Shown: piece by piece, positions 1 through 5,985 of the stretch
How positions within the stretch are numbered: the stretch's first letter is position 1
Layout: the number at the start of each line of letters is the position of its first letter
Source: JBDUDR01 sp040002845
GTDB lineage: Bacteria; Actinomycetota; Actinomycetes; Propionibacteriales; Nocardioidaceae
Direction of reading: 5' to 3'
DNA: 14,745 bases
NCBI GenBank assembly: GCA_040002845.1
Contig: JBDUDR010000060.1
Coordinates: 1 to 14,745 of the forward strand
Position numbers and translations under genes: made by a program
Notes under the pieces: model-generated
Told to the model about the DNA's origin: nothing
Database searches by the model: none
Seen by the model: only the letters and a program-made list of their open reading frames with translations

Positions 1-700
1 ACACGTACATCCCACCCGCGCCTTGCAGCACCGGCTCGACGATGATGCCCGCCAGCTCGCCCGCGTGCCGGGCGGCTAGATCGCGCACCTCATCAGCCCA
101 TCGGCCGATGTCGGCGCCGAGACCGGCGGGCGGTTGCGGAGCGAAGACCTGCGCGGGAAGGACTGCGCTGAACATCGAGTGCATGCCGTTCACCGGGTCG
201 CAGACGCTCATCGCGGCGAAGGTGTCCCCGTGATAGCCGCCGCGCAGCGTCAACAGTCGGGTACGGTCCGGCCGGCCTCGGCCGCGCTGCGCCTGCAGCG
301 CCATCTTGATGGCGACCTCGACCGATACCGATCCGGAGTCGGCGAAGAACACGTGCCGCAGCGGCCCGGGAGTGATGTCGATCAACCGGCGCGCGAGCTC
401 GAGAGCGGGTCGATGCGTGAGCCCGCCGAACATCACGTGCGCCATCTCGTCGAGCTGCCGATGTGCAGCCGCATCGAGCACGGGGTTCCGGAAGCCGTGG
501 ATGGCGCACCACCACGACGCCATCGCGTCGATCACCTCTCGGCCGTCCGCCAGGCGCAGGCGTACCCCGTCAGCCGACTCGACAAGACGCACCGGACACG
601 AAGTCGTCATCGCGCTGTACGGGTGCCAGACGTGCTCGCGATCGAACGCCAGCAGCTCCTCGGTCGAGCTCACCGGTGCGGTCGCGGCGCGGGTGGTCAT
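1..700 (-). CDS. bioA: Adenosylmethionine-8-amino-7-oxononanoate aminotransferase BioA (3' end beyond window)
   Basis: PLP-dependent aminotransferase that makes 7,8-diaminopelargonic acid from KAPA with S-adenosylmethionine as amino donor, the third-from-last step of biotin synthesis in the cytosol. The reading frame is open from the ATG at 700 to the window edge, giving 233 residues of a protein normally about 420-440 long. It follows E. coli BioA almost block by block as I remember it: HVWHPYSAM near residue 24, MASWWCAIHGF near 60, HVMFGGLTHRPALELARRL near 88, FADSGSVSVEVAIKMALQ near 119, GGYHGDTFAAMSVCDP near 153 and EPVLQGAGGM near the edge. The PLP lysine lies outside the window. It diverges from bioB, so both are probably controlled from the short shared gap. 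bioF and bioD are not here; in many actinobacteria they follow bioA, which would place them left of the window. Identity is very secure. Confidence 0.95.
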   Translation of the reverse strand, partial: MTTRAATAPVSSTEELLAFDREHVWHPYSAMTTSCPVRLVESADGVRLRLADGREVIDAMASWWCAIHGFRNPVLDAAAHRQLDEMAHVMFGGLTHRPALELARRLIDITPGPLRHVFFADSGSVSVEVAIKMALQAQRGRGRPDRTRLLTLRGGYHGDTFAAMSVCDPVNGMHSMFSAVLPAQVFAPQPPAGLGADIGRWADEVRDLAARHAGELAGIIVEPVLQGAGGMYV

Positions 701-710
701 GTCACGCCGC

Positions 711-716
711 AGGCTA
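711..716 (-). promoter_or_regulatory. Candidate -10 box of bioA
   Basis: On the minus strand TAGCCT lies 10 nt before the bioA ATG, so transcription would start about 3 nt before or at the start codon. No ribosome-binding site precedes the ATG. No recognisable -35 is seen. The same hexamer precedes the small gene at 12099. Seen: the hexamer and its spacing. Inferred: promoter function. Confidence 0.35.
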
Positions 717-745
717 CCTGGCTGGCCGACCGGCGGGGTCCTGGA

Positions 746-751
746 TACGGT
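746..751 (+). promoter_or_regulatory. Candidate leaderless -10 box of bioB
   Basis: TACGGT fits the actinobacterial TANNNT -10 pattern and ends exactly 7 nt before GTG 759, the usual geometry for a transcript that begins at its start codon. There is no convincing Shine-Dalgarno in front of that GTG. The region upstream (717-745) is shared with the bioA promoter, so one bound repressor could control both genes. I could not identify a BioQ- or BirA-type operator palindrome in it. Confidence 0.45.
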
Positions 752-758
752 GACGCAC

Positions 759-1754
759 GTGACCGACGTCCTGACAACCGCGCGCCACCGGGTGCTGGAG
801 CAGGGTGGCGGCCTGGGCCGCGACGAGCTCCTTGCGGTCCTCCGGCTTCCTGACGCCGACATACCGGGGCTGCTGGGTCTGGCTCATGAGGTACGCATGC
901 GGTGGTGCGGCGCCGAGGTCGAGGTGGAGGGCATCGTTTCGGTGAAGACCGGCGGCTGCCCGGAGGACTGTCACTTCTGTTCGCAGTCGGGCCAGTTCAG
1001 CTCGCCGCTACGCTCGGTTTGGCTGAACATCCCCGAGCTTGTCGAGGCGGCGAGACAGACCGCTGGCACGGGCGCCTCGGAGTTCTGCATCGTGGCTGCT
1101 GTGCGCGGGCCCGACCAGCGTCTGATGTCGCAGGTGCGAGACGGGATCGCGGCGATCCAACAGGTGGTGGACATCAACATCGCCTGCTCGCTGGGAATGC
1201 TCACGCAGTCGCAGGTCGCCGAGCTGGTCGAGATGGGCGTGCACCGCTACAACCACAACCTCGAGGCCGCGCGATCGTACTTCCCCCAGGTGGTGACGAC
1301 GCACTCGTACGACGAGCGTTGGGAGACGTGTCTCATGGTCCGGGAGGCCGGCATGGAGCTGTGCTGCGGCGGCTTGGTCGGGATGGGTGAGTCTGTCGGG
1401 CAGCGTGCCGAACTGGCTTTCGAGCTGGCCGCACTCGAGCCGGACGAGGTGCCGCTGAACTTCTTGAACCCACGACCCGGCACGCCGTTCGGAGGTCAGC
1501 CGGTCATGGACAGTCGGGACGCGTTGCGTACGATCGCCGCCTTCCGGCTGGCGATGCCACGCACGACCTTGCGGTACGCAGGCGGACGCGAGCTCACACT
1601 CGGCGACCTCGGCACTCGCGACGGCCTGCTTGGCGGGATCAATGCGGTGATCGTCGGCAACTACCTCACGACGCTGGGACGGGAGCCGGACGAGGATCTG
1701 GCGCTGCTCGCCGACCTCGAGATGCCGATCAAGGAACTGTCCAAGACCCTGTGA
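759..1754 (+). CDS. bioB: Biotin synthase BioB
   Basis: Radical SAM enzyme that inserts sulfur into dethiobiotin to form biotin. Numbered from GTG 759 (331 aa), the 4Fe-4S motif CxxxCxxC is C67, C71, C74 within GGCPEDCHFCSQSG. By alignment with E. coli BioB the 2Fe-2S ligands are C110 (EFCIVAAVRG), C143 (NIACSLGM), C202 (ELCCGG) and R277 (RYAGGRE). YNHNLE, NFLNPRPGTPF and GGINAVIVGNYLTTLGR are further family blocks. The whole protein resembles mycobacterial BioB, including the N-terminal block AHEVRMRWCGAEVEVEG. The open frame reaches back to 306, but that part is antisense to bioA and unrelated to BioB. GTG 759 was chosen because the mycobacterial homology begins there and a TANNNT box lies 7 nt upstream; GTG 750 is the alternative. 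The stop overlaps the next start (GTGA), implying translational coupling with bsaP. Confidence 0.95.
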   Translation: MTDVLTTARHRVLEQGGGLGRDELLAVLRLPDADIPGLLGLAHEVRMRWCGAEVEVEGIVSVKTGGCPEDCHFCSQSGQFSSPLRSVWLNIPELVEAARQTAGTGASEFCIVAAVRGPDQRLMSQVRDGIAAIQQVVDINIACSLGMLTQSQVAELVEMGVHRYNHNLEAARSYFPQVVTTHSYDERWETCLMVREAGMELCCGGLVGMGESVGQRAELAFELAALEPDEVPLNFLNPRPGTPFGGQPVMDSRDALRTIAAFRLAMPRTTLRYAGGRELTLGDLGTRDGLLGGINAVIVGNYLTTLGREPDEDLALLADLEMPIKELSKTL

Positions 1755-2836
1755 CCACGTCTGCGCCGTACTGCGACCACTGTGGTGAGTCGCTCCAGGC
1801 GGGCTCACACGAGGTGTGCCGTGAGCACCGGCGGTTCGAGCCGCCCCGCTACTGTTCGAACTGCCGACGCCGGATGATCGTTAAGGTACTGCCGCGCGGG
1901 TGGGTCGCGCGCTGTTCAGTACACGGCGAGTCGTCCGAGGGAGAGCGCATGGGTTCGGATCGCAAGGTGCGGCAGCACGAGGTGCGGACGCAAGACGGCC
2001 GGTTGCTGGGTGTCTCTGAGGCGGGCGACCCCGACGGGGAGTTGGTCCTGGTGCACCACGGCACCCCGTCATCGCGGAAGCTGGCCGGCTGGTGGGTTGA
2101 CGACGCGGCCGCTCGCGGCATCCGGCTGGTGGCCTTCGACCGTCCTGGGTACGGCGCCTCCGATCGTCATCCGGGTCGTACCGTCGCCCACGTGGCGACC
2201 GACGCGTTGGCGATCGCGGACGCCCTGGGGGTGGGGCAGTTCCGCACCTGGGGCGTGTCGGGCGGCGGGCCCCACGCGCTGGCCTGCGCGGCGTTGCTGC
2301 CGGACCGGATCTTGTCGGCGGCGGCCTTGGCGCCGGTTGCGCCATACGAAGCCGAAGGACTCGACTGGTTCGCCGGGATGGGCCAGGACAACCTGGATGA
2401 GTTCGGGGCGGCCAACGAGGGCGAGGAGCCGCTGCGCCCCTACCTGTCGGCAGCGCGGGAGGGCCTGCTCACCGCCGGAGCGGAGGGCATGGCCGACGAG
2501 ATGCGCTCCCTGCTTCCGGCCGCCGATTTGGCGGTCCTGAATGGTGACGTACTCCAGTTCATGTACGAGTGGATCGCTGACGGGCAGGCCGCCGGGTACG
2601 AGGGCTGGCTCGATGACGACCTGGCCTTCGTTGCTCCGTGGGGGTTCGACCTGGGCAGCATCGCGGTGCCGGTGCTGCTGGTCCAGGGCAGGCAGGACCT
2701 GATGGTGCCGCACGCGCATGCAGAGTGGCTGATCAAGCGGATCCCAGGGGTGGAGCCCCGGCTCTTGGAGGACCATGGCCACCTGTCGCTCCTCGCGGAC
2801 CTGGCGCCCGTGCACGAGTGGCTGCTCGCCCACTAA
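1751..2836 (+). CDS. bsaP: BsaP biotin synthase auxiliary domain fused in frame to an alpha/beta-hydrolase
   Basis: Starts at GTG 1751, overlapping the bioB stop by 4 bp, and runs 361 residues without a stop. Residues 1-60 are a small Cys-rich domain with pairs C8/C11 and C35/C38 plus C23 and C55, ending WVARCSVHG. This is the pattern of BsaP, the short protein encoded beside bioB in mycobacteria and required by that type of biotin synthase, probably in handling the Fe-S/sulfur source. BsaP usually stands alone at about 60-80 aa. Residues 72-361 are a complete alpha/beta-hydrolase: oxyanion region VHHGTPSS near 101, nucleophile S170 in GVSGGGP, acid D316 in QGRQDLMVP and catalytic H344 in DHGHLS. 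Its substrate is unknown. An esterase encoded with bioB invites comparison with BioH-type pimeloyl-ester hydrolases, but that is inference. An ATG at 1949 with a good ribosome-binding site could also give the hydrolase separately. Confidence is high for both domains, moderate that the fusion is the working product. Confidence 0.85.
   Translation: MTTSAPYCDHCGESLQAGSHEVCREHRRFEPPRYCSNCRRRMIVKVLPRGWVARCSVHGESSEGERMGSDRKVRQHEVRTQDGRLLGVSEAGDPDGELVLVHHGTPSSRKLAGWWVDDAAARGIRLVAFDRPGYGASDRHPGRTVAHVATDALAIADALGVGQFRTWGVSGGGPHALACAALLPDRILSAAALAPVAPYEAEGLDWFAGMGQDNLDEFGAANEGEEPLRPYLSAAREGLLTAGAEGMADEMRSLLPAADLAVLNGDVLQFMYEWIADGQAAGYEGWLDDDLAFVAPWGFDLGSIAVPVLLVQGRQDLMVPHAHAEWLIKRIPGVEPRLLEDHGHLSLLADLAPVHEWLLAH
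1937..1951 (+). promoter_or_regulatory. Internal ribosome-binding site and alternative ATG for the hydrolase part
   Basis: GAGGGAGAG at 1937-1945 followed by ATG at 1949 is the strongest Shine-Dalgarno in the bioB-bsaP unit. It sits exactly at the BsaP/hydrolase boundary (Met67) and would yield a 295-residue hydrolase of normal family length. The same ORF may therefore make both a BsaP-hydrolase fusion and a free hydrolase, or the two proteins may be mostly separate. Confidence 0.5.
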
Positions 2837-2848
2837 CACTAACCGCCG

Positions 2849-2903
2849 GTCCGACACTTATTTCCGCGCGATCCGACACTTGTTTCACGCGATCCGACAC
2901 TTG
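2849..2903 (+). repeat. Tandem array of three 21-22 bp repeats, core CCGACACTT (plus orientation)
   Basis: The core CCGACACTT occurs at 2851-2859, 2873-2881 and 2894-2902, spaced 22 and 21 bp. Copies two and three are preceded by CGAT, and the core is usually followed by RTTTC-like bases then a GC-rich linker. The array begins 12 nt after the hydrolase stop and lies between two convergent genes, so it cannot be a promoter for either. The same repeat recurs inverted at 8135-8193. No U-tract or strong hairpin marks it as an ordinary terminator. Confidence 0.85.
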
Positions 2904-2915
2904 TGCCCGGGCCCG

Positions 2916-4334
2916 TCAGCGGCACTGCTGATAAGTGCGCGGGATCCTGGTCGCCACAAGCGCTCCGACCACGAGCAAGCCGGCGCACAGCAACATCGCC
3001 ATCTGGTAACCGTCGGTGAGCGTCACCGGGTCGCGGTAGTCATCCCCGGACAGCCCGACGAGGCTCGGCAGGGCCGCCACCACCAACAGGCTGGCTGCTC
3101 GGGCGATCGCGTTGTTCACCCCACTGGCGATGCCGGCGTTGCTGTCGGACGCCGCCGCCAGAACCGTCGCGGTGAGGGGCGCCACCATCGTCGTCAGACC
3201 GAGGGAGAACACGATCACGCCGGGCAGGATGTCAACGGCGTACGACGAGCTCGGCCCAACCCGCGAGAGCAGCAGGACGCCAGCGGCGGAGAGTCCCGGG
3301 CCCACGATGAGCTGCGGCCTCGGACCGATCCGCGCGGCCAGGGCGCCGGACCGCGACGACAGGAGGAGCATGGTCAGCGGCACTGGAAGGGTTGCCATCC
3401 CGGCTTGCAACGGCGTGAACCCCACTGACACCTGCAACTGCAGCACCAACAAGAAGATCAGCCCACTCATGGCCCCATAGACCACCAAAGTCAGCACGTT
3501 CGCATTGCTGAAGGTCTTTGATGCGAACAAGCCGGGCGGCAGCATCGGCTCACGCTCCCGCACCTCAGCGACCACGAAGGCGGCCAGCAGAGCCACGCCG
3601 ACCAGGCCGGGGATCCAGGCGGACTGGATCAGTCCATACGTGACGCCGGCCAATCCGAGCACGCCCAGTCCCGCTCCCTTGTAGTCGAACTCTTTCGCGG
3701 CATCGAGGTTTCGGGTCTCGGGTACGTGTCGCGCGCACAGCCCGACGACGATGACGGCAATCGGCAGGTTCATCAAGAACACCAGCCGCCACGACCAGAC
3801 GTCGATCAACCAGCCACCGAGCAGCGGCCCGATCGCCGCGGCGATCCCCGCGTAGGCCGACCAGATGCCGATCGCCTTGGACCGGTCGGCCGGCGCGATA
3901 GACCCCTGGATCATCGCCAGACTTCCCGGAGTCAGCAGGGCCGCACCCACACCCTGGAATGCTCGCGCCGCGATGAGCTGCCAGGGACTCTGAGCCAGGC
4001 CGCACAGCAGCGATGCCGACGCGAACCACACGACTCCGATCATGAACACACGCTTGCGGCCCAGACGATCACCCAGCGATCCACCGATCAATATCAGCGA
4101 CGCCAGCGTGAGCATGTATGCGTTGATGACCCACTGCAGGTCTCCGAGGCTGGCGCCCAGCTGGTCGCCGATCGGTTTCACAGCGACGTTGACGACCGTG
4201 CCGTCGAGCAACGCCATCCCGGAACCGAGTACGGCAGCGACCACAAGCCATCGACCCGCAGGAGTCGAAAGCGCCACCCCGCCAGCGGGAGGAGGGGCCG
4301 GCTCCGATGGCAGCGGGACTTGATGGTGGACCAC
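2916..4334 (-). CDS. DHA2-family (EmrB/QacA type) MFS drug/metabolite exporter
   Basis: Proton-driven inner-membrane exporter of 472 residues, the normal length for the 14-helix DHA2 family. Visible motifs: LLDGTVVNVA near 42-51 (motif D1 with membrane Asp44), GGSLGDRLGRKR at 84-95 (motif A), GPLLGGWL at 169-176 and WSWRLVFLMNLP at 180-191 (motif C and following block). Hydrophobic segments cover most of the rest to a short basic tail. The start is GTG 4334 with GGAGGAG 9 nt upstream. The gap after the GNAT gene is 6 nt, so it is the last gene of a three-gene minus-strand operon with the GNAT and OCD-family proteins. Substrate cannot be read from the sequence. The neighbouring HelD gene makes an antibiotic plausible, and an amino-acid-like metabolite made by the operon is equally possible. 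Confidence 0.88.
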   Translation of the reverse strand: MVHHQVPLPSEPAPPPAGGVALSTPAGRWLVVAAVLGSGMALLDGTVVNVAVKPIGDQLGASLGDLQWVINAYMLTLASLILIGGSLGDRLGRKRVFMIGVVWFASASLLCGLAQSPWQLIAARAFQGVGAALLTPGSLAMIQGSIAPADRSKAIGIWSAYAGIAAAIGPLLGGWLIDVWSWRLVFLMNLPIAVIVVGLCARHVPETRNLDAAKEFDYKGAGLGVLGLAGVTYGLIQSAWIPGLVGVALLAAFVVAEVREREPMLPPGLFASKTFSNANVLTLVVYGAMSGLIFLLVLQLQVSVGFTPLQAGMATLPVPLTMLLLSSRSGALAARIGPRPQLIVGPGLSAAGVLLLSRVGPSSSYAVDILPGVIVFSLGLTTMVAPLTATVLAAASDSNAGIASGVNNAIARAASLLVVAALPSLVGLSGDDYRDPVTLTDGYQMAMLLCAGLLVVGALVATRIPRTYQQCR

Positions 4335-4340
4335 GGGTTC

Positions 4341-4898
4341 TCACTCCTCCCGGCTTGCCAGAACCCTATTGCGACCCCATCTCGACGAGGGCGGGCTTCG
4401 TCCCGACAGGTGGCGTACGTACTCCAGCATCTCCGGGTGGGGAACAAACTGCGACCTCGACGCCTTCCCGCTCGACACCCAGCCGGTGTGCTGATAGAAC
4501 CGCCGGGCGCGTGCGTTGGCGGTCAGGACCCACAGTCTCGCCTGCTCGGCCCCGCCTGCGGCCATGTCATCGAGGGCCGCCTCAACGATGGTGCCGGCAA
4601 GGCCGCTGCCCCAGTGCTCCGGATGTACGGAAAGCTGCCGCAGCTGCTCGCGGTCGTACGCCGCGAGGGCGATCAGCGTGTGGCCATGCTCCACTGCCAC
4701 GGCCTTGAAGTCGAGATCCTCGAACCACAAGCGATATTTGGCGAGCACCTCTTCATCGGGAAACGGAAACTCCTCGACCGGGAACACGTGCCCCAACCCG
4801 GCCAGCGAAGCGGCCCTCTCGAGCTCAAAGAGCGCGACGAACTCATCCGGCCGCACCCGCCGGATCCGTCGGTCGCCGCTCGAACCTGTTTGCGTCAT
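4341..4898 (-). CDS. GNAT-family N-acetyltransferase
   Basis: Cytosolic acetyl-CoA-dependent acyltransferase of unknown substrate, 185 residues from ATG 4898. The acetyl-CoA loop is HWGSGLAG at 95-102 following the beta strand LRQLSVHP (the R/QxxGxG/A pattern), and the C-terminal GNAT block LWVLTANARARRFYQHTGW spans about 122-140. ATG 4898 has GAGG 5 nt upstream. A GTG at 4904, directly after the OCD stop, would add two residues and is the alternative start. It sits between the OCD-family gene (7 nt gap) and the MFS exporter (6 nt gap). Small-molecule amine or amino-acid acetylation coupled to export is a reasonable guess from context only. Confidence 0.85.
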   Translation of the reverse strand: MTQTGSSGDRRIRRVRPDEFVALFELERAASLAGLGHVFPVEEFPFPDEEVLAKYRLWFEDLDFKAVAVEHGHTLIALAAYDREQLRQLSVHPEHWGSGLAGTIVEAALDDMAAGGAEQARLWVLTANARARRFYQHTGWVSSGKASRSQFVPHPEMLEYVRHLSGRSPPSSRWGRNRVLASREE

Positions 4899-4905
4899 GC
4901 TCACC

Positions 4906-5814
4906 TCAGGCGGCGAGGAGCTTGGCGAGCAGATAGGCCTCGGTGCCGGCGAGTCCGACGGAGCAGAACACGACGACCTCGTCCTCGTGGGTACGCCCCG
5001 AGGCCGAGCCCGAAAGGACAGCCCCGAGACTGACCAGACGATCCTCGGCAGGGGTCCCGACCAGGATGTTGGGCGGATCGTACGCGCTGATCTGCGCCAA
5101 CGAGTCGGTCACTGCCACGTCCGCTCGAGACACTAGCTCAGGGCCGAACTCGGCATGCCCGACCTGCTTCGGGCCGAGGGTCGTCAGGTACGCACCATCG
5201 CCGACCCATGCGGAGTCGATGACCGGTGAGCCGCTCGATGTCGCAAGCACGATCACATCGGCACCCGCGACCGCGGCCTGAGCCGAATCGACAGCCCGGG
5301 CGGGAATGCCGAGCCCGGTCCGGGCCCGATCGGCGAATGCGACCCGGCGACTGGGGTCACGGCTGAACACGCGTACGTCGGCTAGCTCGCGTACGGCGCT
5401 GATCGCCCACAGCTGGTTCCACGCCTGGGCGCCGGTGCCGATCAGACCGAGCGTTCGGGCATCGGGGTTGGCCAGCTCGCCTGCCGCGACACCGCCGATC
5501 GCCCCGACGCGACGCGGCCCGAGCTCGTTCCCGACGACGAGACCGCGAAGGCGGCCAGATTGCCAGTCGTGTACGACCACGAGCTGCTCACCAGGCGACG
5601 TCGGGAACGTGTCGTACGACCGATAGCCGTACCACTCGCCCTCGAGTGCGCCAGTGGTGAACACCAGCCGCCCCGATCCCAGCTCCGTCTGAACCCGGGC
5701 GGGAGTGACCAGTCTGCCGGCGTGTGCCTCCAGCAGGGCCGAGCGCATCCACCTAACCGCGGTCGGCGCGTCGAGCAACCGCCTGACGTCGTCGTCGGTG
5801 AGGAGCTGCACCAT
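4906..5814 (-). CDS. Ornithine cyclodeaminase/mu-crystallin family protein, catalytic residues not conserved
   Basis: NAD(P)-binding protein of 302 residues, somewhat short for ornithine cyclodeaminase (about 315-350). Family features: start MVQLLTDDDVRRLLD, TPARVQTEL near 37-45, the dinucleotide loop GLIGTGAQAWNQL at 123-135, VFSRDPSRR near 149-157, ADVIVLATSS near 185-194 and EVVVFCSVGLAG at 279-290. The substrate-binding Lys of the family appears replaced by Arg65 in WYGYRSY. The GxDxPGKxEL block carrying the catalytic Asp reads GPKQVGHAEF at 214-223, with Lys where the Asp should be. It is therefore unlikely to be a true ornithine cyclodeaminase. A ketimine reductase, an amino-acid dehydrogenase or a tailoring enzyme fits better. 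It is first in an operon with a GNAT and an exporter. ATG 5814 is preceded 6 nt upstream by TAGGGT, pointing to leaderless transcription. Confidence 0.85.
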   Translation of the reverse strand: MVQLLTDDDVRRLLDAPTAVRWMRSALLEAHAGRLVTPARVQTELGSGRLVFTTGALEGEWYGYRSYDTFPTSPGEQLVVVHDWQSGRLRGLVVGNELGPRRVGAIGGVAAGELANPDARTLGLIGTGAQAWNQLWAISAVRELADVRVFSRDPSRRVAFADRARTGLGIPARAVDSAQAAVAGADVIVLATSSGSPVIDSAWVGDGAYLTTLGPKQVGHAEFGPELVSRADVAVTDSLAQISAYDPPNILVGTPAEDRLVSLGAVLSGSASGRTHEDEVVVFCSVGLAGTEAYLLAKLLAA

Positions 5815-5820
5815 GAGGCA

Positions 5821-5826
5821 ACCCTA
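5821..5826 (-). promoter_or_regulatory. Candidate leaderless -10 box for the OCD-GNAT-MFS operon
   Basis: On the minus strand TAGGGT (TANNNT) ends 6 nt before ATG 5814, and there is no Shine-Dalgarno between them. This is the expected layout for a leaderless actinobacterial mRNA. No clear -35 was found at 16-18 bp. Confidence 0.45.
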
Positions 5827-5890
5827 GGGGTCGCCGAGTTAGCCGGGTGTACGCCAAGCAGGGGCCGACGAGGCCGTGACAACGGCGGAC

Positions 5891-5920
5891 TTGCGCTCGG
5901 GGCGCGCGGGCGGTCAGACT
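5891..5920 (+). promoter_or_regulatory. Weak candidate promoter for the HelD gene
   Basis: In the 171-bp divergent gap between the OCD-family gene and the HelD gene, TTGCGC (5891-5896) and CAGACT (5915-5920) are separated by 18 bp and could be -35 and -10 elements. The match to consensus is weak. Confidence 0.25.
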
Positions 5921-5947
5921 CATGAGTTCGGCGAAAAGATGGGGGCC

Positions 5948-5965
5948 CGGGCCGAGAAAGGCCCG
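5948..5965 (+). promoter_or_regulatory. Inverted repeat in the HelD leader
   Basis: CGGGCC at 5948-5953 and GGCCCG at 5960-5965 form a perfect 6-bp stem with loop GAGAAA, ending 10 nt before the GAGGAG ribosome-binding site of the HelD gene. It could be an operator half-site or an mRNA hairpin. It does not match the rifampicin-associated element as I remember it. Confidence 0.3.
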
Positions 5966-5985
5966 CTGGGGTTTCGAGGAGTCTG

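Noticed and set aside
306..758. N-terminal extension of the bioB reading frame to an ATG at 306
   Set aside because: It is antisense to bioA and has no BioB homology. Mycobacterial BioB similarity begins at about GTG 759, next to a TANNNT box.
2849..2903. CRISPR-like array
   Set aside because: Repeats are tandem at 21-22 bp without room for unique spacers, the core is only 9 bp, and there are no cas genes.
3726..5033. 435-codon plus-strand open frame across the MFS, GNAT and OCD genes
   Set aside because: Antisense shadow spanning three clearly coding minus-strand genes, with His/Gln/Arg-rich composition.
5941..5985. Rifampicin-associated element upstream of HelD
   Set aside because: The inverted repeat there does not match the RAE sequence as I remember it; only a generic 6-bp stem is supported.
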